A DNA stretch of 64,000 bases from Streptomyces sp. NBC_01463 (GTDB lineage: Bacteria; Actinomycetota; Actinomycetes; Streptomycetales; Streptomycetaceae), in contig CP109468.1 of the NCBI GenBank assembly GCA_036227345.1, forward strand, positions 6,944,001 through 7,008,000, in the 5' to 3' direction. The notes under the pieces are model-generated. The model did no database searches. It saw only the letters and a program-made list of their open reading frames with translations, and was not told the origin of the DNA. Positions 16,989 to 25,601 of this stretch are shown piece by piece. A program made the translations under genes and the position numbers. Positions within the stretch are counted from its first letter, which is position 1. Each line of letters starts with the position of its first letter.

Positions 16989-17744
16989 TCAGAAGCCGTG
17001 CCGGGAGCCGCCGTCGACCGGCACCATGATGCCCGTCAGATACGAGGCGGCCGGCGAGAGGAGGAACGCCGCCGTCCGGCCGAACTCCTCCGGAGTGCCG
17101 TAGCGGCGCAGCGGGATGCGCGCCTCGTTGGCCGTGCGTGAGGCCTCCGCGTCGCCCGACAGCGCGTCCAGTTCACGCACCCGGTCCGTGTCGATGCGGG
17201 CCGGCAGCACGCCCACCACCCGGATGCCCCGCGGACCGAGCTCGTCCGCCAGCGACTTGGCGAAACCGGCCAGGCCGGGGCGCAGCCCGTTGGAGATCGT
17301 CAGTCCGGCGATCGGCTCGTGGACGGAGCCGGAGAGCACGAAGCCGATGACCCCGCCCTCGCCGAGCGCGGCCGCTGCCGCCCGGGCCAGGCGCACCGCA
17401 CCCAGGAACACCGAATCGAAGGCGGACTGCCACTGCTCGTCGGTGTTGTCCGCGAGGAAGCCCGGCGCCGGTCCGCCGACGCTGATGAGGATGCCGTCGA
17501 GCCGGCCGAACCCCTCCTGAGCGGCCTCCACGAGCCGCTGCGCCACGCTCGGGTCCGCGTTGTCGGCGGCGAGTCCGACGGCGTCCGGGCCCAGCTCGTC
17601 CGCCGCCTCCCGGACGCTCTTCTCGTCGCGCCCGGTGATGATCACCTTCGCGCCGTCGGCCACCAGCGCGGCCGCCGTGGCGTTGCCGAGCCCCCGGGTC
17701 GCCCCGGTGACGATGTACACACGGTCCTTCAGTCCAAGATCCAT
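16989..17744 (-). CDS. SDR-family oxidoreductase lacking the usual Tyr-Lys catalytic pair
   Basis: 251 residues from the ATG at 17744. The Rossmann start is intact (VYIVTGATRGLGNATAAAL, an altered TGxxxGxG), and the C-terminus is typical (SYLTGIMVPVDGG). The active-site strand reads FVLSGSVHEPIAGLTISNGLRPGLAGFAKSLADEL: the serine is there, but the expected YxxxK is replaced by NGLRPG, with Asn and Arg. The NNAG motif is also replaced (LISVGGPAPG). Chemistry may differ from ordinary SDRs. The gene follows GH15 by 4 nt on the same strand, so the two are probably in one operon. Confidence 0.88.
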   Translation of the reverse strand: MDLGLKDRVYIVTGATRGLGNATAAALVADGAKVIITGRDEKSVREAADELGPDAVGLAADNADPSVAQRLVEAAQEGFGRLDGILISVGGPAPGFLADNTDEQWQSAFDSVFLGAVRLARAAAAALGEGGVIGFVLSGSVHEPIAGLTISNGLRPGLAGFAKSLADELGPRGIRVVGVLPARIDTDRVRELDALSGDAEASRTANEARIPLRRYGTPEEFGRTAAFLLSPAASYLTGIMVPVDGGSRHGF

Positions 17745-17748
17745 GGTC

Positions 17749-19560
17749 CTATCCTGCCGCGTCACCCCGGGCCGTGTCCTCGGCGGCCTGTGCCTCGGCG
17801 AGCGCCACCGCCGTACCGACGAGACCGATGTGGCTGAAGGCCTGCGGGAAATTGCCGAGCTGACGCCCGGCCGCAGTGTCGTACTCCTCGGCGAGCAGCC
17901 CCACGTCGTTGCGGAGCGCCAGCAGCCGTTCGAAGAGTTCGGTCGCCTCCTCGGCGCGCCCCGTCATCCGCAACGCGTCCGCCAGCCAGAACGAGCAGGC
18001 GAGGAAGGCGCCCTCACCGCCCGGCAGTCCGTCGATCGAGGTGCCGTCGGTGCTGTAGCGGCGCACCAGCCCGTCGCTGCCCAGCTCGTCCCGGACCGCG
18101 TCGACCGTCCCGATGACGCGCGGGTCGTCCGGCGGCAGGAACCCGGTCCTGGCGATCAGCAGGGTCGCGGCGTCCAGGTCCCGCGACCCGTACGACTGGG
18201 TGAACGTGTTGCGCACCGGGTCGTACCCCTTCTCGCACACCTCCCGGTGCACGGCGTCCCGCATCGCCCGCCAGCGGTCGGCGTCGCCGGTCAGCGTCGG
18301 GTCCTCCTCCAGACTGCGCACCGCACGGTCGGCCGCCACCCAGGCCATCACCTTGGAGTGCACGAAGTGGCGGCGCTGGCCGCGGATCTCCCACAGGCCC
18401 TCGTCCGGTTCGCGCCAGGTGGACTCCAGGAAGCCCAGCAGGCTCAGCTGGAGGTTCCAGGCGTGCGGCTTGTCGTCGAGGCCGGCGTCCCGGGCCAGCC
18501 GCAGCGAGTCGATGACCTCTCCGTACACATCGAGCTGACGCTGTCTGACGGCGGCATTGCCGATCCGGACCGGGGCCGAGTGCTCGTAGCCGCTCAGCCA
18601 CGGCAGCTCCGACTCCGGCAGCCGGCGCTCGCCCGCGAGCCCGTACATGATCTGCAGATCGGCCGGGTCCCCGGCGACCGCGCGCAGCAGCCAGTCCCGC
18701 CACGCGGCCGCCTCCTCCAGATATCCGGCCGAGACCAGCGCGCCGAGCGTGAGGGTGGAGTCCCGCAGCCAGCAGAAGCGGTAGTCCCAGTTCCGTACGC
18801 CGCCGATCTCCTCCGGCAGCGAGGTGGTGGGGGCCGCCACGATCCCGCCGGTCGGACCGAAGGTGAGTGCCTTCAGGGTGATCAGCGACCGCATCACGGC
18901 ATCCCGGTAGGGGCCCTGGTACTTGCACCGCGCGGACCACTCGGCCCAGTCGGCCAGGGTGTTCTCCAGCGCCTCGTTCGGGTCGATGAGATCGGGCCGG
19001 GGCGAGTGCGAGGGGTGCCAGGTCAGGACGAAGGCGACCCGTTCGCCCTCGGAGACGCTGAACGAGGAGCACGTGGAGAACTGCTGGCCCCAGGTCTTGA
19101 CCGGCGGGTCGCTGCGCAGCCACGCCGAGTCCGGTCCCGCGACCGCCACCCGGTGGCCCTGCGAGCGGCGCATCCACGGCACGACGGAGCCGAAGTCGAA
19201 GCGCAGCCGGATCACCGAGGCCATGTCGACGGTGCCGCTGACGCCCTCGACGATCCGCATCACATCGGGTGCCTCGTCGCGCTGCGGCATGAAGTCGATG
19301 ACCTTGACGGTGCCGGTGCGGGTCTCCCAGAAGGTCTCCAGGACCAGGGAGTCGCCCACGTAGGCGCGGCGGGTGCAGTTGTCCGCGCCCTTGGGGGCGA
19401 TGCGCCAGTGTCCGTTGTCCTCGTCGCCGAGCAGCGCGGCGAAGCAGGCGCCCGAGTCGAAGCGGGGCAGGCAGAGCCAGTCGACAGAACCGTTCCTGCC
19501 GACCAGGGCGGCTGTCTGCAGATCGCCGATGAGGGCGTAGTCCTCGATGCGTGGGGTCAC
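17749..19560 (-). CDS. Glycoside hydrolase family 15 protein (glucoamylase/trehalase type)
   Basis: 603 residues, starting GTG (TPRIEDYALIGDLQTAALVGRNGSVDWLCLPRFDS, the typical GH15 N-terminal beta domain). The (alpha/alpha)6 barrel begins at about 240; RNWDYRFCWLRDSTLTLGAL carries the conserved active-site segment with Arg-Asp, and a second acidic region WEIRGQRRHFVHSKVMAWVAADRA matches the family. In actinobacteria such cytosolic GH15 enzymes include trehalases and glucoamylases; no signal peptide is seen. Substrate cannot be decided without comparison. Its stop lies 4 nt from the SDR start. Confidence 0.92.
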   Translation of the reverse strand: MTPRIEDYALIGDLQTAALVGRNGSVDWLCLPRFDSGACFAALLGDEDNGHWRIAPKGADNCTRRAYVGDSLVLETFWETRTGTVKVIDFMPQRDEAPDVMRIVEGVSGTVDMASVIRLRFDFGSVVPWMRRSQGHRVAVAGPDSAWLRSDPPVKTWGQQFSTCSSFSVSEGERVAFVLTWHPSHSPRPDLIDPNEALENTLADWAEWSARCKYQGPYRDAVMRSLITLKALTFGPTGGIVAAPTTSLPEEIGGVRNWDYRFCWLRDSTLTLGALVSAGYLEEAAAWRDWLLRAVAGDPADLQIMYGLAGERRLPESELPWLSGYEHSAPVRIGNAAVRQRQLDVYGEVIDSLRLARDAGLDDKPHAWNLQLSLLGFLESTWREPDEGLWEIRGQRRHFVHSKVMAWVAADRAVRSLEEDPTLTGDADRWRAMRDAVHREVCEKGYDPVRNTFTQSYGSRDLDAATLLIARTGFLPPDDPRVIGTVDAVRDELGSDGLVRRYSTDGTSIDGLPGGEGAFLACSFWLADALRMTGRAEEATELFERLLALRNDVGLLAEEYDTAAGRQLGNFPQAFSHIGLVGTAVALAEAQAAEDTARGDAAG

Positions 19561-19642
19561 GTTGTGGCGTGTTCCCGAACCTGACCTCCGCTAAGCAGCC
19601 ACGACGTGAGGAGAGGCGGGAGTCACCCCCGCGGACGCTCCG

Positions 19643-20479
19643 TCAGGCCTTCGCCGGCTCGGGCTCCGCCGCCGCGGCCTGTTCGGCGGCCGCGGCGGCC
19701 GCCGCCACCCGGTCGCGCTTCTCCCGGCGGGCCAGCACCACGTAGCCGACCGGCACACCCCCGGCGAACAGCCACCACTGCACGGCGTACGCCATGTGCG
19801 GGCCGATGGAGTCGTCCTCGGGAGCCTCGATCAGCTCGGGCCTGTCGCCCTTGGGCTCGGGACCCGTCTGCTCGATGTAGCCGCCGAGCACCGGCCGGGA
19901 CAGGAGCTTCGCCTGCTGGGAGCTGTTGATCAGCATCACCTGGCGGTCCGGCAGGTCCGAGAGGTCCTTGATACCGCTGGCACCCGTCGTCTCGTCGGCC
20001 TTGAGCCGCCCGGTGACGGTCACCTCGCCCCTGGGCACGGCCGGGACGTCGGGGAAGGCGTACTGGTCGGAGGCGGAGGGGACCCAGCCGCGGTTGATCA
20101 TGACCGTGCCGCCGCCCTTGAGGTCGAACGGGATCAGCACATGGACACCGATGGAGCCGTCGGTGGCGGTCCGGCGGCGCACCACGACCTCGTGCTTCTC
20201 GTCGTACGTCCCGGTGGCGCTCACCGCACGCCAGTAGTCCGCGCGCGGAACGGTGTGACCGGGGGAGGTGAGCGTGGCGACCGGAACGGGGTCCGCCTTG
20301 AGATTCCGCGAGATCAGGGCGTTCTGCGCGACCTTGTGCTCATGCCGGTGCAGCTGCCAGAAGCCCAGCTCGACCATCGTGGGAATGAGTACGAGGGCGA
20401 TGAGGGCGAGAATCAGCCACTGCCGGGTCAACAGGAAGCGGTACACCCCATGACGGTACAACTGCGTCATGGGGTGCAT
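19643..20479 (-). CDS. SURF1-family cytochrome oxidase biogenesis protein
   Basis: 278 residues (or 275 if the second ATG at 20470 is the start). SURF1 proteins help assemble the haem a/a3 centre of cytochrome c oxidase. N-terminal helix LTRQWLILALIALVLIPTMVELGFWQLHRHEHK, the large extracytoplasmic domain with ADYWRAVSATGTYDEKHEVVVRRR and the signature VMINRGWVP, then the C-terminal helix HMAYAVQWWLFAGGVPVGYVVL. The Ala/Glu-rich tail is long. Neither ATG has a convincing Shine-Dalgarno. Oxidase structural genes are not in the window. Confidence 0.92.
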   Translation of the reverse strand: MHPMTQLYRHGVYRFLLTRQWLILALIALVLIPTMVELGFWQLHRHEHKVAQNALISRNLKADPVPVATLTSPGHTVPRADYWRAVSATGTYDEKHEVVVRRRTATDGSIGVHVLIPFDLKGGGTVMINRGWVPSASDQYAFPDVPAVPRGEVTVTGRLKADETTGASGIKDLSDLPDRQVMLINSSQQAKLLSRPVLGGYIEQTGPEPKGDRPELIEAPEDDSIGPHMAYAVQWWLFAGGVPVGYVVLARREKRDRVAAAAAAAEQAAAAEPEPAKA

Positions 20480-20517
20480 CGCGCAGGGGGTGGGGGAAGG
20501 GGCGCGGCGCCCGGTGC

Positions 20518-20751
20518 TCAGACTCTGTCGACGATGCCCGCCTTCCCCTCCGCGCGGGCGCAGTGCCCGCCGCAGAACCAGTGCCCGTCGACCTCCACGC
20601 CCTGGCCGATGACCTGGACCCGGCAGTGCTCACAGATGGGCGCCATGCGGTGAATGGCGCAGGAGAAGCAGTCGAAGACATGAATCGCGCCCTGCGCGTG
20701 CACCTCGAAGGACATCCCGTAGTCGTTTCCGCAAACCTCACAACGTGCCAT
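20518..20751 (-). CDS. Small cysteine-rich zinc-binding protein
   Basis: 77 residues with four cysteine pairs or Cys/His clusters: CEVCGNDYG near the N-terminus, DCFSCAIHRM, CEHC in PICEHCRVQV, and a C-terminal WFCGGHCARAEG. The spacing suggests two zinc-ribbon or treble-clef sites. It resembles conserved actinobacterial 'prokaryotic metallothionein-like' zinc proteins, but the function is not established. It lies between the exonuclease and SURF1 genes on the same strand with short gaps on each side. Confidence 0.85.
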   Translation of the reverse strand: MARCEVCGNDYGMSFEVHAQGAIHVFDCFSCAIHRMAPICEHCRVQVIGQGVEVDGHWFCGGHCARAEGKAGIVDRV

Positions 20752-20815
20752 GCGCCACAGGGTGGGACGCGAGGGCGGCGGCGGGCGAGCGGCGGGCGGG
20801 CGAGTCGCCGCCGGT

Positions 20816-21814
20816 TCACTCCGATGACGGCGTCGGCGCCGGGACCTTCTTCGCCGCTGCCACGTCCCGCAGGAGATGCGTGAAGGCGCTCTCCTCCAAA
20901 ATCGGGGTGCCGAACGACTTCGCCTTCACCGTCTTCGACGTCGCCGCGTCCGGGTCGTTGGTGACGAGCAGGCTCGTCAGCCGCGAGACGCTGGTCGCCA
21001 CGTGCAGCCCCGCCTCCACCGCCCGGTCCTCCAGCAGTTCACGGTCGATCGAGGTGTCTCCGGAGAACGCCACCCGCATGCCCTGCATGAGAGGTTTGTC
21101 CTTCTCGTACCGTCCCGGATTCGGATACGGGCAGGCCGGGCGCTTGCGCGAGGGGCGCCAGCTGTTCTGCGCTCCGTACGAGGGCTGGTAGCCGACCCGC
21201 GGGGTGACGGGGGAGTCCGACCACTCGGTCAGCGGCCGGCACTCCAGCAGCGGCAGCCGCATCCCGCCCCGCGCCGCCGCGTGCAGACTCGGGCGGAACG
21301 CCTCGGCCAGCACCCGCGCGTCGTCCAGCGCGTGGTGCGCCTGCTGCTGCACCACGCCGAAGTGCGCGGCCAGCGACTCCAGCTTGTGGTTGGGCAGCGG
21401 CAGCCGCAGCTCCTTGGAGAGCGCGATGGTGCACAGCCGCTGCTGGACGGGGGCGATCACCGACGCCCGTGCGTACTCCCGCGCGAGCATCGACCAGTCG
21501 AAGGCGGCGTTGTGCGCGACGAGGACGCGGTCGGCCAGCCGCTCGGAGAGCTCGGCGGCCACCTCGGGGAAGAGCGGGGCGCCTTCGAGCACGTCGCTCG
21601 TCAGCCCGTGGATCCACACGGGGCCGGGGTCCCGCTCCGGGTTGACCAGGGTGTACCAGTGGTCCTCGACGTTGCCCTGCGCGTCCAGGCGGTAGACGGC
21701 GGCGGAGATTATCCGGTCGTCCCGGGCGAGTCCGGTGGTCTCCACGTCGACGACCGCGTACCCCTGCGGGTAGGCGGTCGGCCACGGTGCTGCGGTCTGG
21801 CGGTCGTCGAGCAT
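20816..21814 (-). CDS. DEDDh 3'-5' exonuclease with C-terminal BRCT domain
   Basis: 332 residues from the ATG at 21814. Exonuclease motif I GYAVVDVETTGLARDD, motif II VLVAHNAAFDWSML, motif III HHALDDARVLAEAF; the acidic residues and the proton-relay His are present, as in DNA polymerase III epsilon/RNase T relatives. A Pro/Arg-rich linker at about 215-245 leads to a BRCT domain (LMQGMRVAFSGDTSIDRELLEDRAVEAGLHVATSVSRLTSLLVTND). BRCT fusion suggests recruitment to damaged or replicating DNA. A GTG at 21820 is an alternative start. TATTCT 8 nt upstream of the ATG would give a leaderless mRNA. Confidence 0.9.
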   Translation of the reverse strand: MLDDRQTAAPWPTAYPQGYAVVDVETTGLARDDRIISAAVYRLDAQGNVEDHWYTLVNPERDPGPVWIHGLTSDVLEGAPLFPEVAAELSERLADRVLVAHNAAFDWSMLAREYARASVIAPVQQRLCTIALSKELRLPLPNHKLESLAAHFGVVQQQAHHALDDARVLAEAFRPSLHAAARGGMRLPLLECRPLTEWSDSPVTPRVGYQPSYGAQNSWRPSRKRPACPYPNPGRYEKDKPLMQGMRVAFSGDTSIDRELLEDRAVEAGLHVATSVSRLTSLLVTNDPDAATSKTVKAKSFGTPILEESAFTHLLRDVAAAKKVPAPTPSSE

Positions 21815-21860
21815 GGTCACAGAGAATACGGGCCGACACCGACAGTCCCCTATTCGGCCG

Positions 21861-22517
21861 TCACCCCCGGACCGTCCCGGAGCCACCGGCCCGGCCTCCG
21901 CCGCCCGCCAGCAGTCCGTCCACCAGGGCCCGTACGGACACGGTGAACAGCCGGTCCGGGTCGGCGGGCCGGGCCAGCGTCCGGGCCAGTGCCGGATCGT
22001 CGTCCGCGGTGGAGACGGACCACAGGTCGCCCTCCGCCGGTGACTGGACGGGGGACCGCTCCCGGTTGCGCTCGACGAGCAGGAAACCGACGGTGTGCAT
22101 CTGCACCGCCCGTACCGCGTCCGCCGCCCGGGCGCCGCGCAGCCCGGCCGCATGGACCTCGTGGACGAGCGCCTGCTGGGCCGGCAGGAACATCCGTTCC
22201 GTCAGCCCCCGTTCGTGGACCATCGCGATCAGATGCGGGCGGGCGCGCAGTTCGCGGCGCAGCCCCCGGGCCACGGAGACGATCCGGGCGGCCGGGGCCC
22301 GGCCGGCGGGGCGCAGGGTGCCCATCTCCTGGACGGTGCGCTCGACGAGGGCATCCAGCAGCGACTCGCGGTTGCCCACGTGCCAGTAGATCGAGGTGAC
22401 GGCGGTGCCCAGCTCGGCGGCCAGTTTGCGCATGGTGAGGGTCTGCGGACCGTGCTGCCGCACGAGTCCCGCGGCGGCCGCGAGGACCTCCTCACGGGTC
22501 AGCGACGATCGCGCCAC
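21861..22517 (-). CDS. TetR/AcrR-family transcriptional regulator
   Basis: 218 residues, GTG start. N-terminal TetR DNA-binding domain: LTREEVLAAAAGLVRQHGPQTLTMRKLAAELGTAVTSIYWHVGNRESLLDALVE, with the HTH at LAAELGTAVTSIYWHV. The C-terminal ligand domain is Arg/Leu-rich and unclassified. It is divergent from the ADC-SDR-amidohydrolase operon, and a palindrome TGTAAC-tgt-GTTACA lies in the shared 111-bp promoter region, so it very probably represses that operon and itself. The inducer is likely a substrate or CoA/acid intermediate of the operon. Confidence 0.93.
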   Translation of the reverse strand: MARSSLTREEVLAAAAGLVRQHGPQTLTMRKLAAELGTAVTSIYWHVGNRESLLDALVERTVQEMGTLRPAGRAPAARIVSVARGLRRELRARPHLIAMVHERGLTERMFLPAQQALVHEVHAAGLRGARAADAVRAVQMHTVGFLLVERNRERSPVQSPAEGDLWSVSTADDDPALARTLARPADPDRLFTVSVRALVDGLLAGGGGRAGGSGTVRG

Positions 22518-22577
22518 AGCTCCTCCAGGTCCCGGACTCCGTTACACGCACGGCTATTTACCCTTCACGAGCTCCGG

Positions 22578-22592
22578 TGTAACTGTGTTACA
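22578..22592. promoter_or_regulatory. Candidate TetR operator in the divergent promoter
   Basis: A perfect palindrome TGTAAC-TGT-GTTACA. A half site with the same GTTACAC sequence occurs at 22541-22547, nearer the tetR start. The position between the divergent genes and the AT content against GC-rich flanks support operator function. Confidence 0.65.
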
Positions 22593-22628
22593 GAACCCGG
22601 CACGGACAACCGAGAAGGGTGGCACCGC

Positions 22629-23429
22629 ATGGCACGTGTACGGTACGGCGCGCGCACCGAGGCCGAGATCGCGGCATCCCGTGAGGCCCGCTCCCGGCTC
22701 CCCGACATCTGGTCCACCGGCGTGAGCGCGGTCTGGGAGAGCGATCCCGACGCGGTGGCGGCCGTCCTCCCCCCGCCCCTGAAACCCTCCGGGCGCCCGC
22801 TGGTGCGGGCGAGCATCAGCAAGGTCGACCTGCCCGGATATCCCCTCGGCGCGGGCTCCGTCGCCGTCGCCGCCGTCCACGACGGACACGAGGGCTGGTA
22901 CCCGCTGGTCATGCCGATGACCCACGAGCGGGCGCTGACCGGCGGCCGTGAGGTGTTCGGCGAGCCGAAGAAGCTCGGCGAGGTGAGCGTCGAGCGCGAC
23001 GGCCTGCTCGTCACCGCCTCCCTCGCCCGGCACGGCATCGCCTTCGTCGAGGTCCGCGGCGCGGTCGGCGAACCGCTCCCGCTGCCCGAACCGGCCACCA
23101 AGCTCGACTTCTACTTCAAGTTCCTGCCCGCGGTGGACGGCGAGGGCTTCGACGCCGACCCCGTCCTGATCCACTGCACCCGCCACGAGAAGGTCCGCCG
23201 CCTGGAGCGGATCACCGGCGACGTGGTGCTGCGCGAGTCCATGTACGACCCGGTCGCCGACCTGCCCGTGCTCCGCGTCCTCGACCTCACCATCGGCGAG
23301 AAGACCAGCGACCAGCAGGGCCGGGCCGTCGAGCGGGTGAGCGCCGAGGCGCTGCTGCCGTACATCCACCAGCGCTACGACGACCCGCAGCAGATCCACG
23401 ACGGCCCGCCGCAGGGGAGTGTCCGATGA
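22629..23429 (+). CDS. Acetoacetate decarboxylase family protein
   Basis: 266 residues from the ATG at 22629. ADC-family beta-cone fold: SISKVDLPGYPLGAGSVAVAAVHDGHEGWYPLVMPMTHERALTGGREVFGEPKKLGEVSVERDG. The segment GEPKKLGE carries the pair of adjacent lysines that in true acetoacetate decarboxylase form the Schiff base. The family also holds decarboxylase-like enzymes with aldolase or dehydratase activity, so the reaction is uncertain. First gene of the operon ADC-SDR-amidohydrolase-amidohydrolase; overlaps the SDR by ATGA. Confidence 0.9.
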   Translation: MARVRYGARTEAEIAASREARSRLPDIWSTGVSAVWESDPDAVAAVLPPPLKPSGRPLVRASISKVDLPGYPLGAGSVAVAAVHDGHEGWYPLVMPMTHERALTGGREVFGEPKKLGEVSVERDGLLVTASLARHGIAFVEVRGAVGEPLPLPEPATKLDFYFKFLPAVDGEGFDADPVLIHCTRHEKVRRLERITGDVVLRESMYDPVADLPVLRVLDLTIGEKTSDQQGRAVERVSAEALLPYIHQRYDDPQQIHDGPPQGSVR

Positions 23430-24310
23430 GGCTTCAGGAGGGGCAGGTCGCCGTCGTCACCGGCGCGGCGAGCGGTATCGGTCTGGCGATGGCCAGGAGG
23501 TTCGCGGCCGAGGGACTGAAGGTCGTCCTCGCCGACGTCGAGGAGGGCGCGCTCGACAAGGCGGCCGGCGAACTGCGCGCCGAGGGCGCACAGGTGCTGG
23601 CCCGGCCCGTCGACGTCAGCGAGCGCGACTCCGTGCGGGCGCTGGCCGACGCCGCGTACGACACCTTCGGCGCGGTGCACGTCCTCTGCAACAACGCCGG
23701 GGTCGGCTCCGGCGCGGAGGGCCGGATGTGGGAGCACGAACCCAACGACTGGAAGTGGGCCTTCGCCGTCAACGTCTGGGGGGTCTTCCACGGCATCCAG
23801 GCCTTCGTCCCTCGCATGCTCGCGGACGGCGGCCCCGGCCATGTCGTCAACACCTCGTCCGGCGACGGCGGGATCGCCCCGCTGCCCACCGCGTCCGTGT
23901 ACGCGGTCACCAAGTCCGCCGTCGTCACCATGACCGAGTCCCTGTACGCGCACCTGAGGGCGGAGGACGCCCCGGTCGGCGCCTCGGTCCTCTTCCCCGG
24001 CCCCCACATGCTGCGCACCGGCCTGTGGGAGTCGCACCGCAACCGGCCCGAGCGGTACGCCAAGGAGCGCCCGCGCCGGACCCCGTACCGCAGCCTCGAC
24101 CAGTGGGAGAGCGCGATGAAGGCGGCGGGCCAGGAGGTGGAGTTCACCCCCGTGGAGGACGTCGCCGCCACCGTCGTCGACGGGATCCGCGCCGACCGCT
24201 TCTGGATGCTGCCGGACAGCGAACGCAGCGACGGCCAGATCCGGGCCAGGTCGCAGTCGATGCTCGACCGGTCCAACCCGTCGTACCTGGAGAACTTCAT
24301 ACTCGACTGA
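23426..24310 (+). CDS. SDR-family NAD(P)-dependent oxidoreductase
   Basis: 294 residues. Classical SDR motifs: TGAASGIGLAMA for cofactor binding, NNAG (CNNAGVGS), catalytic Ser in NTSSGDGG and the YxxxK at YAVTKSAV. The C-terminal 100 residues (RNRPERYAKERPRRTPYRSLDQWESAMKAAGQ) are longer than in FabG-type enzymes and resemble SDRs acting on steroid- or terpenoid-like alcohols. Start by ATGA overlap with the ADC gene; the stop is 10 nt before the first amidohydrolase. A hydroxyl/keto conversion on the operon's substrate is the likely role. Confidence 0.92.
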   Translation: MRLQEGQVAVVTGAASGIGLAMARRFAAEGLKVVLADVEEGALDKAAGELRAEGAQVLARPVDVSERDSVRALADAAYDTFGAVHVLCNNAGVGSGAEGRMWEHEPNDWKWAFAVNVWGVFHGIQAFVPRMLADGGPGHVVNTSSGDGGIAPLPTASVYAVTKSAVVTMTESLYAHLRAEDAPVGASVLFPGPHMLRTGLWESHRNRPERYAKERPRRTPYRSLDQWESAMKAAGQEVEFTPVEDVAATVVDGIRADRFWMLPDSERSDGQIRARSQSMLDRSNPSYLENFILD

Positions 24311-24320
24311 GGAGTGAGCC

Positions 24321-25601
24321 ATGACCGATGACGACCCGTACCTGATCATCTCCTCCGACTGCCACGCCGGACTGCCCACCGAGGAGTACCGGCCCTACCT
24401 CGACAGCCGTTACCACCGCGAGTTCGACGAGTTCCTGGCCGGCCGCGACCGCCGCCGCGAGGAGATGACCCGCCTCGGGGTCCGCAACGAGGCCTTCGCG
24501 GACAAGTGGTTCCAGGACAACGAGGAAGGGCTCAGGGGCGGCTGGGACGCCACCCAGCGACTCAAGGAGCTGGACGGCGACGGGGTCGCGGCCGAGGTCG
24601 TCTTCCCCGACGCGGACGCCGTCGACAGCCGCACCGCCGCACCCTTCGGTGTCGGCCTCGGCCTCTCCGGCGACCAGGACCCCGAGCTGGGCATGGCCGG
24701 CGCGCAGGCCCACAACCGCTGGCTCGCCGACTTCGTCTCGCAGCACCCCGAACGCCACTGCGGGGTCGCGCTGCTGCCCGTCACCGGCGAGGTGGACCGG
24801 GTGGTCGCCGAGATCCACCGGGCGAAGGACTCCGGCCTCGGCGCGCTGATGATCCCCTCCATGTGGGTGGACAAGGCCCCCTACCACGACCGGCGTTACG
24901 ACCCCGTGTGGGCGGCCGCCGCCGAGACCGCGATGCCGGTCGTCACCCACTCCGGCGCGGCCCCGCGCCACGAGTACGGCGACCACCTCGGCATCTACGT
25001 CTCCGAGGTCACCTGGTGGCCCTCGCGCCCGCTGTGGTTCCTGCTCTGGTCGGGTGCGTTCGAACGCCACCCCGGGCTGAGGTTCGGCGTCGCCGAGTCC
25101 GGCTGCTGGTGGCTGCCGAACCTGCTGTGGTTCATGGACCGGCTCTACCTCGGCGCCCACGGCGGCAAGAAGCTCTCCCCGTTCGCGGAGCTGAAGCGCC
25201 CGCCGCACGAGTACCTCGACCGCCAGGTGTTCATCTGCGCCACCAACACCAAACGCCGCGAACTGGCCCAGCGCTACGAGATCGGCGTCGACAACATCCT
25301 CTGGGGCAGCGACTTCCCGCACCCCGAGGGCACCTGGCCCAACACCGCGACCTGGCTGCGCGACACCTTCCACGACATCCCCGTCGCCGAGACCCGCCGG
25401 ATGCTGGGCCTGGCCGCCGCCGAGGTCTTCGGCTTCGACACGGACAAACTCGCCCCGCTCGCCGCACGCATCGGCCCCACCCCCGCCGACCTGGGCCAGA
25501 GCACCGACCAGGCGGCGGTCGAGGCCTCCTGGGCCCGCTCGCGCGAGACGGGCCGCCACTGGCTGACCGGCCACGACTTCCCGGTCCTGGGGGCGTCATG
25601 A
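24321..25601 (+). CDS. Amidohydrolase-family metal-dependent hydrolase (first of two)
   Basis: 426 residues. The N-terminal strand YLIISSDCHAGL has Asp-Cys-His where the ACMSD/LigW-type amidohydrolases have their HxH-like metal site. Later motifs: VVTHSGAAPRHEYG (metal His), WGSDFPHPEGTW (catalytic Asp and His). ACMSD-type relatives decarboxylate or hydrolyse ring-cleavage or beta-keto products. It shares the SSDCHAG, AHNRWLADF and GSDxPH blocks with the next gene, which overlaps by ATGA, so the two are paralogues. A heterodimer or two successive steps are both possible. Confidence 0.9.
   Translation: MTDDDPYLIISSDCHAGLPTEEYRPYLDSRYHREFDEFLAGRDRRREEMTRLGVRNEAFADKWFQDNEEGLRGGWDATQRLKELDGDGVAAEVVFPDADAVDSRTAAPFGVGLGLSGDQDPELGMAGAQAHNRWLADFVSQHPERHCGVALLPVTGEVDRVVAEIHRAKDSGLGALMIPSMWVDKAPYHDRRYDPVWAAAAETAMPVVTHSGAAPRHEYGDHLGIYVSEVTWWPSRPLWFLLWSGAFERHPGLRFGVAESGCWWLPNLLWFMDRLYLGAHGGKKLSPFAELKRPPHEYLDRQVFICATNTKRRELAQRYEIGVDNILWGSDFPHPEGTWPNTATWLRDTFHDIPVAETRRMLGLAAAEVFGFDTDKLAPLAARIGPTPADLGQSTDQAAVEASWARSRETGRHWLTGHDFPVLGAS

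Noticed and set aside
16989..17744. SDR gene as a pseudogene because of the missing catalytic Tyr-Lys
   Set aside because: The frame is intact, codon use is normal, and the replacing residues sit in a well-formed segment; a divergent subfamily is more likely.
24506..25597. A 772-codon open frame running through the first amidohydrolase into the second
   Set aside because: The upstream 364 codons are an Arg/Pro/Gly-rich out-of-frame reading of the first amidohydrolase; the true second gene starts at the ATGA overlap.
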